Counted from the stretch's first letter, positions 10,283 through 18,600 are shown. The stretch is 64,000 nt of DNA from Oceanirhabdus sp. W0125-5 (GCF_027938815.1 NZ_CP115913.1:3382001-3446000), one strand, 5' to 3'. Translations and numbers: made by a program. Notes: generated from the sequence alone by a model not told the origin.

Positions 10283-11332
10283 ATTAGAAGAATTTTCAGT
10301 TTATTTATTGTAACTTTTACTTCAATATTATTTTCTATTACTCCTCGCTTTGCTTGTCCTGAGGATGAAATGAATTATTCTGAAAGTTATCAAATAAATT
10401 ATTATAATAAGCATTACGGAAGAGGCCAGATTATTGAGAAAGTTATTGTTGAAGGCGGACCTGTTAATACCTCCAAAAACATTGATATTCTCGAAGCTGG
10501 AATAAAGGTAACCATTATTCATCAAGAAAATAATTGGTTTTATATTGAATACTATTCTGATAAAGGGAAAAAAAGAGGTTATATTCCTACTAGTAGGTTA
10601 TCTATTAATAATTTTAGATATGATTTTAAAATTGGTTATTCAATTAAAAATGCAAAGGTGAAATCTTCTAGTTATGTTTACTATACTCCCAACGGTAATA
10701 GTCTAAAAATCCGAAGCTTGAAGTCTAATCAAGTTGTTTTACTATTAGAAGAAGTAGGGGACTATTATTTCATTGATTTTTCAACAACAAATGGAAGAAA
10801 AGGCAACATCCGTGGCTTTATAAAAAAAGATGCTTTAGAAATTTTAGGAACTCCTAAATATGATTTTCCTGATTCCTACGGATATATTACAAATTGGATG
10901 AGTCCCTCACATCCTTCAGGTGTAGATATTGGTGGAGTAGGGTATAACACTTCGATAATAGCACTAGCAGATGGAATTATTGAATACAAGTATATTAGAT
11001 ATACTGAAAATGATATTGATTATTTAATCAGTTATGGCTTATATGCTGATTTAATTACAGATTCAGGGTTAATATTACGTTATGCTCACCTGTCCAAATT
11101 CAATAATAATATAAAGACTCCTAATCTGCCAACTATGCAGAAAAGTGCTTATAAAGTATCAGGTGAGACAAGCATTTCCGCTGGTAAAGTATCTGTAACA
11201 AAAGGTGACATTATTGGACTAACTGGAAATACCGGTAATAGTTATGGCCCTCATATTCATTTAGAGACTAAATTTAATAATGTAAGAGAAAATCCCTTTA
11301 AGTATTTTAAATTACCTTGGTGTTTATATTAA
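10283..11332 (+). CDS. Secreted M23-family peptidase with SH3-like N-terminal domains; start codon unusual
   Basis: A LytM/M23 zinc endopeptidase expected to cut peptidoglycan cross-bridges outside the cell. The peptidase domain is C-terminal: SHPSGVDIG (first ligands), RYAHLSK (catalytic His) and GPHIHLE (HxH ligands). About 110-150 residues before it resemble two SH3b-like modules (VIVEGGPVNTSK, KSNQVVLLLEEVGDYYFIDF). The first ordinary start is ATG 10370, but the frame is open upstream from 10277 and encodes a clear signal peptide (RRIFSLFIVTFTSILFSIT ending near RFA) behind an AAAAGGAG site at 10264-10270. No ATG, GTG or TTG exists there; ATT at 10283 is the best candidate start, otherwise translation begins at 10370 and the product stays inside. 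The His-to-Asp spacing in the first motif is four residues, not the usual three. Confidence 0.75.
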   Translation: MRRIFSLFIVTFTSILFSITPRFACPEDEMNYSESYQINYYNKHYGRGQIIEKVIVEGGPVNTSKNIDILEAGIKVTIIHQENNWFYIEYYSDKGKKRGYIPTSRLSINNFRYDFKIGYSIKNAKVKSSSYVYYTPNGNSLKIRSLKSNQVVLLLEEVGDYYFIDFSTTNGRKGNIRGFIKKDALEILGTPKYDFPDSYGYITNWMSPSHPSGVDIGGVGYNTSIIALADGIIEYKYIRYTENDIDYLISYGLYADLITDSGLILRYAHLSKFNNNIKTPNLPTMQKSAYKVSGETSISAGKVSVTKGDIIGLTGNTGNSYGPHIHLETKFNNVRENPFKYFKLPWCLY

Positions 11333-11366
11333 TTATTAAACACTGAATTAGAATTTTAATCACAAT

Positions 11367-11400
11367 ACACCTAATGAATATGTAATTATTCATTAGGTGT
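11367..11400. terminator. Bidirectional terminator between convergent genes
   Basis: A perfect 14-bp stem (11367-11380 with 11387-11400) and 6-base loop separate the M23 gene from the convergent gene that ends at 11421. Confidence 0.8.
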
Positions 11401-11420
11401 TTATTTGAGAAAAGGTATAC

Positions 11421-12059
11421 TTAAATTTTTAAATTATCAAAAGGTATAGGTATGTTTAATGATGCTAGTAGTTGATTAACAAAGTTATTTAAAATATAGT
11501 TGTTATTTCCAAACGCCAAACCAGGATGTTTATCAATATTGTGCAGAATAAAGATAATTAAATAATTAAGTTGAGAAATATCCTCAGAAAAGTTTATTAA
11601 AGGTAGAATAGCACTACTATTTGAGACTACTAACCTTATGAACGCTGTAAAGGGAAGTTTTAGATTACTCTTGTTCTTTAACAACTGATGAATCAAATTG
11701 TTAATATTTTTATTGGAATGTATTTGAAGGTTTTTATCATAATGAGCACAGTTCTTTTGTACTTGCCTAATATAATAAGCAATAATATAATTAGTAAAAC
11801 TTATCTGAAGATTTGTAAATAGAGTAGTCTCCCTGCTAGCTAGGTCAGTAGGGGAAGTTGCTAAAAAATTATACACTCTATTATCATTCCTAAATAACCA
11901 CATACAATTACTAAGAATAGGATTACGATTATCAAGATATTTACTACATGGAGGAAGAATTGAAACATCAGAAGAATTAGAAGTCAAATACGAGTATAAT
12001 TGTGAATTAATATTTGGACAGTTTTGTTTATTGTTAGTTGAACACTTATTCTTACCCAT
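11421..12059 (-). CDS. Hypothetical protein, asparagine-rich, unrecognised
   Basis: A protein of about 212 residues that I do not recognise. The frame also has an ATG four codons earlier at 12071, but that ATG forms part of the GGAGGAG ribosome site for the ATG at 12059, so the shorter form is preferred. It is rich in Asn, Leu and Ser, has cysteines near the N-terminus (KCSTNNKQNCPN, PPCSKYL), and lacks a signal peptide. The second half is mostly hydrophobic helices (LNYLIIFILHNI) without clear membrane spans. It is monocistronic between two terminators. Confidence 0.7.
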   Translation of the reverse strand: MGKNKCSTNNKQNCPNINSQLYSYLTSNSSDVSILPPCSKYLDNRNPILSNCMWLFRNDNRVYNFLATSPTDLASRETTLFTNLQISFTNYIIAYYIRQVQKNCAHYDKNLQIHSNKNINNLIHQLLKNKSNLKLPFTAFIRLVVSNSSAILPLINFSEDISQLNYLIIFILHNIDKHPGLAFGNNNYILNNFVNQLLASLNIPIPFDNLKI

Positions 12060-12181
12060 AAGCTCCTCCATTGTATTACTTTCTTTATATAATATGAATT
12101 CATTTATATAATGTTAAATGTAAAGTTCTTATATAAAGGTTTCTGTAGAGGCTTTATTGAGTGTGTATTAATTATAAAATA

Positions 12182-12215
12182 AAAAGAATTCGCATTACAG
12201 CGAATTCTTTTATTA
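12182..12215. terminator. Bidirectional terminator downstream of lexA
   Basis: A 12-bp stem (12182-12193 with 12200-12211) closes on ATTACA; A-run and T-run lie on the two sides. Confidence 0.8.
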
Positions 12216-12242
12216 TTCAATATCTAAATTATAATCAATAAA

Positions 12243-12851
12243 TTAATATTTTCTATATAAACCTTTTAATTTTCCAATTACAGAACAATTATCTACAATA
12301 ATAGGGTCCATAGTAGAATTTTCTGGTTGCAATCTAATATGATTCTCTTCTTTGTAGAATGTTTTAATAGTAGCATAATCTTCTATAAGAGCAACTATTA
12401 TCTCTCCATTCGTAGCAGAAGAAGCTTTTTCAATTATTGCTAAATCACCATCATGTATTCCAGCTTCAATCATAGAATCACCTGAAACTCTTAACATGAA
12501 TAGTTCTTCATTACTAGAAACATAGTTAATTGGAAGAGAGAAAGTTTCCTCAATATTTTCTACTGCTAAAATTGGTAAACCAGCAGTTACTTTTCCTACG
12601 ATTGGAATATCAATCATTTCTTTAGTTACTATTGGTTCAATTAATAATTCAATTGCTCTTGGTTTAGTAGGATCTCTTCTTAGAAAGCCTTTCTTTTCTA
12701 ATCTAGATAAATGACCATGAACTGTTGATGTTGAACTTAAATTAACAGCAGTACATATTTCTCTAACTGAAGGGGGATAACCCTTAGCCTTAATCTGAGA
12801 TTTTATAAACTCATAAATTTCCTTTTGTTTTGCACCCATTTTTCTTGCCAT
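12243..12851 (-). CDS. lexA: SOS repressor LexA
   Basis: LexA represses DNA-damage genes and cleaves itself when RecA is activated. The N-terminal winged helix shows [27 protein letters not shown]. The Ala-Gly cleavage site is in KVTAGLPI, the catalytic Ser in [10 protein letters not shown], and the catalytic Lys in YATIKTFYK. Length 202, normal. The ATG is preceded by AGGTG. Its own promoter has a near-perfect LexA box over the -35 element, and a perfect box lies further upstream towards the divergent gene, so autoregulation is expected. Confidence 0.98.
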   Translation of the reverse strand: MARKMGAKQKEIYEFIKSQIKAKGYPPSVREICTAVNLSSTSTVHGHLSRLEKKGFLRRDPTKPRAIELLIEPIVTKEMIDIPIVGKVTAGLPILAVENIEETFSLPINYVSSNEELFMLRVSGDSMIEAGIHDGDLAIIEKASSATNGEIIVALIEDYATIKTFYKEENHIRLQPENSTMDPIIVDNCSVIGKLKGLYRKY

Positions 12852-12876
12852 GAAATCACCTCACAATCTATAAATA

Positions 12877-12905
12877 ATTATAACACAACTATTTCCATAT
12901 ATCAA
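12877..12905 (-). promoter_or_regulatory. Predicted lexA promoter
   Basis: On the minus strand: -35 TTGATA (12905-12900), 17-base spacer, -10 TATAAT (12882-12877). It lies about 26 bases upstream of the lexA ATG. Confidence 0.7.
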
Positions 12906-12915
12906 ACTAATGTTC
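12904..12915. promoter_or_regulatory. LexA box, one mismatch, over the lexA -35
   Basis: The minus strand reads GAACATTAGTTT, matching GAACN4GTTC in seven of eight conserved positions. It overlaps the lexA -35 by two bases, as expected for autorepression. Confidence 0.6.
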
Positions 12916-12974
12916 TTCAAAAATTGTGGTAACAATACCTTATTTTATGTCAAAGTGCTATTTTGTCGAGAGTT

Positions 12975-12986
12975 GAACATATGTTC
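12975..12986. promoter_or_regulatory. Perfect LexA box (Cheo box)
   Basis: GAACATATGTTC is a perfect palindrome matching the Gram-positive LexA consensus. It ends 3 bases before the -35 of the rightward promoter at 12990. Confidence 0.85.
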
Positions 12987-12989
12987 TTG

Positions 12990-13018
12990 TTGTTTATTAT
13001 CATACTATTTGATATAAT
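12990..13018 (+). promoter_or_regulatory. Predicted promoter of the cysteine-rich gene
   Basis: -35 TTGTTT (12990-12995), 17-base spacer, -10 TATAAT (13013-13018), directly downstream of the perfect LexA box. Confidence 0.6.
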
Positions 13019-13068
13019 ATAGTTTTGACAAGTTTATAAAAATATTAACATGGAAAGAGTGAGTTTAT

Positions 13069-13548
13069 ATGAAAAAATGTATTTTTAGCTCTGCGAAAGA
13101 GTGTAATGAATGTGGTAACTGCAACATTTGTGATTTAAACTCTGAAAAAAAATGTGATAATTGCGCTAAGTGCATGGAGTTACAAGGAATTGATACAAAA
13201 GCAATCGGTTTTGAGGATATTCAATCTGAAGAGGTAAAAGCTGCTTCTAAGAAAGCATCTCTTCTAAATTTAGATAGTATGTTAAACGACGAAAGCGAAG
13301 AAGTAAATACTGAATTATGGGATGATTCAACAGAAGATTCGAAGGATGAATTAGAAGCAGCAGTTTCAGTAGATACATCTGAGTTTTCTCTAGAAGATTA
13401 TAATCCAAATGAAACATTTGAAATGGATGAAAACGTAGTATATTTAGATGATGTAGAAGGATTGTCTGAAATAATGAATGATCCAGAAATGAAGGATAGA
13501 CTATTAAATGAAAACTATCCAGGTTTATTAAAATATAATGAAAACTAA
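13069..13548 (+). CDS. Cysteine-rich acidic protein divergent from lexA (probable SOS gene)
   Basis: A 159-residue protein of unknown function. The first ~37 residues hold nine cysteines in a metal-binding-like array (CNECGNCNICD, then CDNCAKC), and the rest is strongly acidic and probably disordered. The acidic tail ends in two short ordered-looking patches (VVYLDDVEGLSEIMNDPEMK and NYPGLLKY). A perfect LexA box sits just upstream of its promoter, so it is probably induced by DNA damage. The N-terminus could bind zinc or an Fe-S cluster. I know of similar genes near lexA in clostridia, but of no assigned role. AAAGAG precedes the ATG and a terminator follows the stop directly. Confidence 0.8.
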   Translation: MKKCIFSSAKECNECGNCNICDLNSEKKCDNCAKCMELQGIDTKAIGFEDIQSEEVKAASKKASLLNLDSMLNDESEEVNTELWDDSTEDSKDELEAAVSVDTSEFSLEDYNPNETFEMDENVVYLDDVEGLSEIMNDPEMKDRLLNENYPGLLKYNEN

Positions 13549-13575
13549 AAAAAGCACAATTAATGTGCTTTTTTT
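13549..13575. terminator. Bidirectional terminator
   Basis: AAGCAC / GTGCTT stem with flanking A- and T-runs and AATTAAT loop (stem about 13549-13557 with 13565-13573). It serves the cysteine-rich gene and the convergent recombinase gene. Confidence 0.85.
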
Positions 13576-14551
13576 ATATATCAGCAAGTGGATTCTTTTT
13601 AACAGCTTGTCTAAGTTTTTCATCATCTATATGGGTATAGATCTGAGTAGTAGATACACTTTCATGACCTAGAATAAACTGAAGACTCCTAATATCTACA
13701 TCACCATGCTTGTACATAAGCGTCGCAGCAGTGTGTCTTAATTTATGAGGGGAGTACTTATCATAATCTAATCCAGCTTTTAATACATACTTTTTTACCA
13801 TTCGTTCAACAGCTCGTGGAGATAAACGATTCTTCTTATTACTAATGAAAAGGGCATCCTCATCCTCAGGTGTAATTTGCTCTTTTATCCTTTCTCTATC
13901 AGGCATATATTTATTTATAGCATCAATGCAGCTAGGATTAAGATAAATTATCCTTTCTTTATTTCCCTTACCTGTAACTTTTAAGGTATCTTCCTTTATG
14001 GAAGATAAGTCTATGCTGCATAGCTCAGATAATCTAAGACCACAGTTTAAGAACAAAATAAGAATAGCATAATCTCTATTTTTATTTTTTCCCGTAACAA
14101 CCCGTAATAATTGCTTACTTTCCTCAAGAGTTAAAAATGTAGGAAGTGTTTTTCCAATTTTAGGACTATCCAGTTCTTTGGCTGGATTAACAGTGATGCT
14201 TTTTTCCTTTGAGAAATGGTAATTAAAGAATGAGCGTATTGCTGCAACCTTTCTAGCCTTTGCATTGCTCTGATTATCTCTTTTAAGCTCAGAATAGGTG
14301 ATAAACGCAACAAGATCATCTAGAATTAAATCATTTAATTTTTCTGTTTTAAAACCACTAATATCAATCTCTTCAAGCTTCCCACTCTTATTATATTTAT
14401 AAGACATTATAAACTTTATAAAAAGTGTAAGATCATTTTTATATCCCTTAATTGTATTTGACGATTTCCCTTTGATTGCTAACATATAGTTTAAGAATGA
14501 ACTTAAACAAGAGGGGAGGGCGGGATCAAATATTTTTTCATAGTCTTCCAT
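13574..14551 (-). CDS. Tyrosine recombinase, XerC/XerD type
   Basis: A 325-residue site-specific tyrosine recombinase. The SAM-like core-binding domain covers about residues 12-125. The catalytic residues are all visible: Arg in GLRLSEL, Lys in VTGKGNKER, His-x-x-Arg in SPHKLRHTAA, His in LGHES, and the nucleophile Tyr in TTQIYTHI. No integration signature or attachment site is near, and its place beside lexA in a housekeeping region fits a chromosomal Xer-type resolvase rather than a phage integrase; which Xer it is cannot be told. AGGAGG precedes the ATG. Confidence 0.9.
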   Translation of the reverse strand: MEDYEKIFDPALPSCLSSFLNYMLAIKGKSSNTIKGYKNDLTLFIKFIMSYKYNKSGKLEEIDISGFKTEKLNDLILDDLVAFITYSELKRDNQSNAKARKVAAIRSFFNYHFSKEKSITVNPAKELDSPKIGKTLPTFLTLEESKQLLRVVTGKNKNRDYAILILFLNCGLRLSELCSIDLSSIKEDTLKVTGKGNKERIIYLNPSCIDAINKYMPDRERIKEQITPEDEDALFISNKKNRLSPRAVERMVKKYVLKAGLDYDKYSPHKLRHTAATLMYKHGDVDIRSLQFILGHESVSTTQIYTHIDDEKLRQAVKKNPLADI

Positions 14552-14832
14552 ATTTCCTCCTATTTACAATTATTTCCAAGGAAATAATTTTATTTGTTTC
14601 TATTATTATATCAGAGGAAAATAGATATTTGAATGAAGCTTATATAAAATTTTATTGTAAATTTTATAGAATAAGAAATACAAATGTAATTCATAAATAG
14701 TCATTTATACTAAAATTTGAAATTATAAAACAAAAATAGTAAAATGTTAAAATATAGTTCTAATTATAAGAAAAAAGGATACTATCCATTAATAGATTAT
14801 AAAAATACATATTAGAATTAAGGAGGGTTACA

Positions 14833-15588
14833 GTGGATCTTTTAACTGAATTATTCAACTTGCTAAAGAATAGTAAAAAGGGGATACTGATTATTACTGG
14901 TGCTGGGGTATCTGTGAAATCTGGAATAAAGCAATTCAGGGGAGAAGAGGGGTTATATAAAAATAAGTTTAAAGGTTATAATCCTGAGACTCTCTTAGAC
15001 ATAAATACTTTCTGGACGAAAAATAAATTATGCAGAGAATTTATTAATGAATTTATTATTAATAATCAAGTATATAAACCTAATATTATTCATGATTATA
15101 TTCAGCAAATGGAAAGTTTTTTTAAAATAAACGGTTTAATAACTCAAAATATTGATGGACTTCATCAAAGGGCAGGGAGTTCAAAAGTAATTGAACTGCA
15201 CGGTAACCTTAGAGAGTTCTATTGTCAAAAATGCGGTGAGAGATATACTAAAGAAGAATATTTAAAAAATCAATACTGCTATAAATGTGAGAGCAACCAT
15301 GATTTTGAGTATCCAAATAACTTTATTAGACCTAATATAGTGTTTTATGGGGAATGGATTGATGAAAACCTAATAAATGAGGCCGATGAAATATTCTATA
15401 AAAGTGATGTTATAGTTGTTATTGGTTCATCATTAGAAGTTTCAACAATCAGCAATTATGTGAACACATTGAGAGATCAAAAACTAATTATAATTAACAA
15501 AGATGAAACATATTATGACCACGCTGCAGATTTAGTAATTCATGGTGATGCAAGTGAAATTTTAAAAGCACTATTGTGTTTAAAATAA
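14833..15588 (+). CDS. Sirtuin (Sir2) family NAD-dependent protein deacylase
   Basis: A 251-residue sirtuin that would remove acyl groups from lysines using NAD. Visible motifs are GAGVSVKSGI (NAD loop), TQNIDGLHQRAGS, ELHGNL with the catalytic His, a Cys4 zinc module (CQKC and CYKC separated by 17 residues), and GSSLEVSTISN. The usual GIxDFR is GIKQFR here, with Gln in place of a conserved Asp next to NAD, and the usual GTSL is GSSL. Activity may therefore differ from standard deacetylases. The start is GTG at 14833, 6 bases after AGGAGGG; the 251-residue length is normal. Confidence 0.9.
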   Translation: MDLLTELFNLLKNSKKGILIITGAGVSVKSGIKQFRGEEGLYKNKFKGYNPETLLDINTFWTKNKLCREFINEFIINNQVYKPNIIHDYIQQMESFFKINGLITQNIDGLHQRAGSSKVIELHGNLREFYCQKCGERYTKEEYLKNQYCYKCESNHDFEYPNNFIRPNIVFYGEWIDENLINEADEIFYKSDVIVVIGSSLEVSTISNYVNTLRDQKLIIINKDETYYDHAADLVIHGDASEILKALLCLK

Positions 15589-15619
15589 TTATATTTCAAT
15601 TACACATAAATAATAAGAA

Positions 15620-15644
15620 AGCCAGCAGATTGAAACTGCTGGCT
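15620..15644. terminator. Hairpin between convergent sirtuin and ABC permease genes
   Basis: A perfect 9-bp stem AGCCAGCAG / CTGCTGGCT has a 7-base loop but no proper T-run, so it is a weak terminator candidate. Confidence 0.5.
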
Positions 15645-15710
15645 AATCTACTTCAATTCATCCTATAAAAAGTAATTTTCAATAATATTCACTAAACATG
15701 AAATTACAAT

Positions 15711-16487
15711 TTAATAGTGACCTAAAGTACCCATTTTCATTGATTTTTTCTCAAAAATTTTGTATACAAATCCACCTATAATTAAATATGCTAATCCCAC
15801 TAAGAGTAAAAGTCCCAACTGCTGTACAGAGAATTCTGTTATATGTTTTCCTTTTGTCATAACTTTATTAATCATATTTGAACCAAGGGCTCCTGGAAGT
15901 AATGCAAGGGCTGGTATCTTACCTACTGGGACTGCAATAAATACTATAATACCAAATTGTAAAATCTGCAAGAAGTTTTCTGCCTTTTTAAAAACCAGTG
16001 TTATACCACCTACAATCAATCCTAATCCATAGAAACATAATAAAGTACAAATAACTATGGGCATTATAGAAAGTAAATCAAGATTCAAGAAATGCCCTGT
16101 AGTTAACATATTCAAGAACAAAATTATTGAAATAAAAATTAATTCATATAGCAAAGAACTTATAACTTTTACAAAAAGTATAGTCTTAAAAGAAAAAGCA
16201 GACATATATAACTGTTCCAGAGTTCCTTTTCTACATTCTTCAGAAATAGTACTTGATATAGCTGAATATGCAAAAATGACTGTAAAGAATAGTACATATC
16301 CTACAATAAGACCGTCCAGCTTACTTCCATAACTTTCAGAACCTCCAGCAACTCCTTTGTAACCTAAGAAAATTAATAAGAACATAACATAAAGAGAGAT
16401 TATCCCCCATATAGAATTAAAAATATACCTTTTAAATAATATAAAATCTTTTTTACAAAAGCTTTTAAGCAATATCCACATACTCAT
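15711..16487 (-). CDS. ABC-2 type transporter permease
   Basis: A 258-residue membrane protein with about six hydrophobic segments, the permease half of an ABC exporter. It resembles ABC-2 permeases: N-terminal cytoplasmic helix, then segments around SIWGIISLYVMFLLIFLGY and LLPGALGSNMINK. The start overlaps the end of the upstream ATPase gene by 23 bases, showing coupling. Substrate is unknown; drug, peptide or lipid export is possible. It is followed by a weak hairpin. Confidence 0.88.
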   Translation of the reverse strand: MSMWILLKSFCKKDFILFKRYIFNSIWGIISLYVMFLLIFLGYKGVAGGSESYGSKLDGLIVGYVLFFTVIFAYSAISSTISEECRKGTLEQLYMSAFSFKTILFVKVISSLLYELIFISIILFLNMLTTGHFLNLDLLSIMPIVICTLLCFYGLGLIVGGITLVFKKAENFLQILQFGIIVFIAVPVGKIPALALLPGALGSNMINKVMTKGKHITEFSVQQLGLLLLVGLAYLIIGGFVYKIFEKKSMKMGTLGHY

Positions 16488-17457
16488 CTTTTTTACTCCT
16501 TCCTAATATTTTAATAAATACTTCTTCAAAGTTTAATTCCTTGGATTCAATTGTCTTAATTACAGAATTTTCTGAACCAAATGTTGACATAACTTTATAA
16601 AAGAGCTGATTGTCTTCTAAATTGATTAATATTTCGGTGCTCTCTGAACTTTCTTTTATCTCTAAGTGATTAATTTTACTCAGTTCTAACTTTTGATTCT
16701 CTGATAGATTTCCTTCAATAACAAAGTTATAGCTTTTAACATTGAAGAGTCTCATCAAGTTTTCAATTTTATCTTCTGCAATAATTCGGCCATGATCAAC
16801 TATGATAACTCTATCACATACGTCTTCAACAACATTCATATCATGAGTTGTTAGTATAATAGTCTTATTTTCTTTCTTAACTATTTCTGTTAGCATACGC
16901 CTAATATCATAAGAAGCTTTAACGTCTAACCCCAATGTTGGCTCATCTAACAAAATAACCTCTGCTTCACTTATCAAAGCAGTAGCGATAGCAAGTTTTT
17001 GCTGCATCCCCCTAGAAAGTTTACTTGCAATAACCTTCTCCTTTTCTTTGAGATTGAATATGTTTATATAGTAATCTATCTTATCTTGTATTTTTTTTGG
17101 GTCAATACCTTTTAAAGCAGAAAAGAACTCCAAATTTTCTCTTACTGTAAGTTTCCAATATATATTTCTATTGCCCTCCAGTACTGCACTAATCTTTTTT
17201 AGTGCCTTAGATCTCTTTTTAAAGTTATCAATTCCATCAATTAAAACAGTTCCTTCGCTAGCCTTAACAAGACTACAAATCATCTTAACAGTAGTGGTTT
17301 TACCTGCGCCATTTGCCCCCAATAGACCAAGAATTTCTCCTTTGTATGCTCTAAACGAAATATTATCAACAGCTTTAATAATTTCTTTTTTTCCTTTTGT
17401 ATATGTTTTTGAAAGATTATTTACTTCCAAGATACAGTTGTTTTCCAAAATAATCAC
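16465..17457 (-). CDS. ABC transporter ATP-binding protein
   Basis: A 330-residue nucleotide-binding subunit. Walker A is GANGAGKTTTVK, the signature is LSRGMQQKLA, Walker B is VILLDEPTLGLD, and the switch His is in TTHD. The C-terminal ~90 residues form the extra domain typical of ABC-2 (CcmA/DrrA-like) exporters. The frame opens with GTG 17457, which overlaps an AAGGGG ribosome site; TTG at 17448 is an equally good start giving MENNCILEVNN. It is the first gene of a two-gene exporter operon. Confidence 0.93.
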   Translation of the reverse strand: MIILENNCILEVNNLSKTYTKGKKEIIKAVDNISFRAYKGEILGLLGANGAGKTTTVKMICSLVKASEGTVLIDGIDNFKKRSKALKKISAVLEGNRNIYWKLTVRENLEFFSALKGIDPKKIQDKIDYYINIFNLKEKEKVIASKLSRGMQQKLAIATALISEAEVILLDEPTLGLDVKASYDIRRMLTEIVKKENKTIILTTHDMNVVEDVCDRVIIVDHGRIIAEDKIENLMRLFNVKSYNFVIEGNLSENQKLELSKINHLEIKESSESTEILINLEDNQLFYKVMSTFGSENSVIKTIESKELNFEEVFIKILGRSKKDEYVDIA

Positions 17458-18089
17458 CCCTTATAATATCCATAAATAGACCAATTTAATACATTTATAT
17501 TTATTACATACATTCTTATATTAGATATATGGATGTATGATAGACATACTTATATTATACACACAATAATTATCAATTATTTCCAAATACACATGTATTT
17601 ATAAAACATAATTATAGTTTTATATGGTATTGTTTATTCATGAGAAAATTATCTGAATATAGTTTTCAATTTTTATATAGCTATTTTTGCTTATAGAAGG
17701 GGATACAGGCAAACTCATTTGAGTTAAATCAATAGTATCTTCAGGTTATCTTTGGCAGTGGGCATATATTTAAAATGAAGCCAAATAAGAGGGGAGAGAT
17801 GTAATAATTTTTTTAAATTCTTGACTTTTATAATTATCATCAATATGATTTTATTACTCAATATTATTTTGGGTAAAGAAATAACATAAATAATAAATGT
17901 AAACTTAAGTAAAATATTTATTATAAAATTAAGTCAAAAATTTTAATAATTATTGTGGTTTAAAGAATGTAACTTTTCTAAAAAAAATTTAAACTATTAA
18001 AAAAATAAATTATAGTACTTTTCATTTTTAAAGAGATATTTTTATTTGAAGGGGAGATAAAGACAAAATAGTGAAATATATAAAGTAAA
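17458..18089. other. Long AT-rich intergenic region
   Basis: Upstream of the ABC operon. No coding frame with a ribosome site is visible. A stretch at 17698-17770 has a few bases in common with c-di-GMP riboswitches, but the conserved core is not there. An AGGGGAGATAAAG purine-rich patch sits at about 18050. Confidence 0.5.
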
Positions 18090-18118
18090 TTGTTAATTGG
18101 TAATTAATGGATTATAAT
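18090..18118 (+). promoter_or_regulatory. Promoter with no protein gene downstream
   Basis: -35 TTGTTA (18090-18095), 17-base spacer, perfect -10 TATAAT (18113-18118). Only a short non-coding stretch and a terminator follow. Confidence 0.6.
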
Positions 18119-18124
18119 ATTGAT

Positions 18125-18190
18125 ATGAGCTCCCCCCTATCTTTAAAACATGCAAAACGCCGTTAAATTATTATTTAACGGCGTTTTATT
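18125..18190 (+). ncRNA. Candidate small RNA with C-run, ~65 nt
   Basis: The predicted transcript begins about 7 bases after the TATAAT at 18113 and ends in a perfect 15-bp hairpin (18154-18168 with 18173-18187, TATT loop). Between them lies an unpaired GCTCCCCCCTAT (18129-18140), complementary to AGGGGGGAG-type ribosome sites. No peptide with a ribosome site is seen. This is inference from promoter, hairpin and C-run only. Confidence 0.45.
18154..18190. terminator. Strong terminator hairpin
   Basis: A 15-bp perfect stem AAAACGCCGTTAAAT with its complement and loop TATT works in either direction; T-run TTTTATTT. Confidence 0.85.
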
Positions 18191-18223
18191 TGTGTGAAAA
18201 TCGCTCTTACCTTCTAAAAGATT

Positions 18224-18399
18224 TCAAAACTTAAGTAGATTTTCACCTCTATCTGCTTCATCTGATATATCCAAGAATATTTTTCTTTGTATCTCATCCA
18301 CCTCATGATCGAAAAATTGTTTGAAGAATAGAATAAATTTTCCTGATTATCTTTAACATATTTATAAATAAATGATCTCATCGTACCATTATGCTTCAT
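18224..18399 (-). pseudogene. Frameshifted small coding remnant, unrecognised
   Basis: From ATG 18399 one frame reads MKHNGTMRSFIYKYVKDNQE. The following sequence makes better protein in another frame (KQFFDHEVDEIQRK, then FLDISDEADRGENLLKF and a stop at 18224). Joined by a frameshift near 18320 they would make about 60 residues. The original frame alone gives a 61-residue product with an implausible C-terminus. I do not recognise the family; it could be a transposon-gene relic. Confidence 0.3.
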
Positions 18400-18403
18400 G
18401 ATT

Positions 18404-18458
18404 AGAATCCTACACGAAAGGACCGAATCTTCTGTGATTGTTCTTTCGTATAGGATTC
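18404..18458. repeat. Imperfect inverted repeat
   Basis: GAATCCTACACGAAAG (about 18405-18420) and its complement with one mismatch (about 18442-18457) flank an 18-22 base loop, just upstream of the remnant at 18224-18399. It could be a hairpin leader or an element end. Confidence 0.5.
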
Positions 18459-18600
18459 CAATCTCTGAAATCGCCTATAGGTGCCCTAACCTTTCTTACT
18501 ATCCATTTCTCGAAAAAATTAAGCTATCAGTATTTTACTTTCAATGATTCCCCTCCTTGTAAATAGGCATAAGTTTGATTACTATGATATTAGTTCCTTT

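Noticed and set aside
13574..14551. Tyrosine recombinase as a phage or island integrase
   Set aside because: No attachment repeats, tRNA gene or phage genes are near; the place and build fit a chromosomal Xer-type recombinase.
17690..17780. GGCAAAC and nearby bases resembling a c-di-GMP-I riboswitch
   Set aside because: The second conserved strand and tetraloop/receptor are not there, no terminator follows, and the nearest plus-strand gene is far away.
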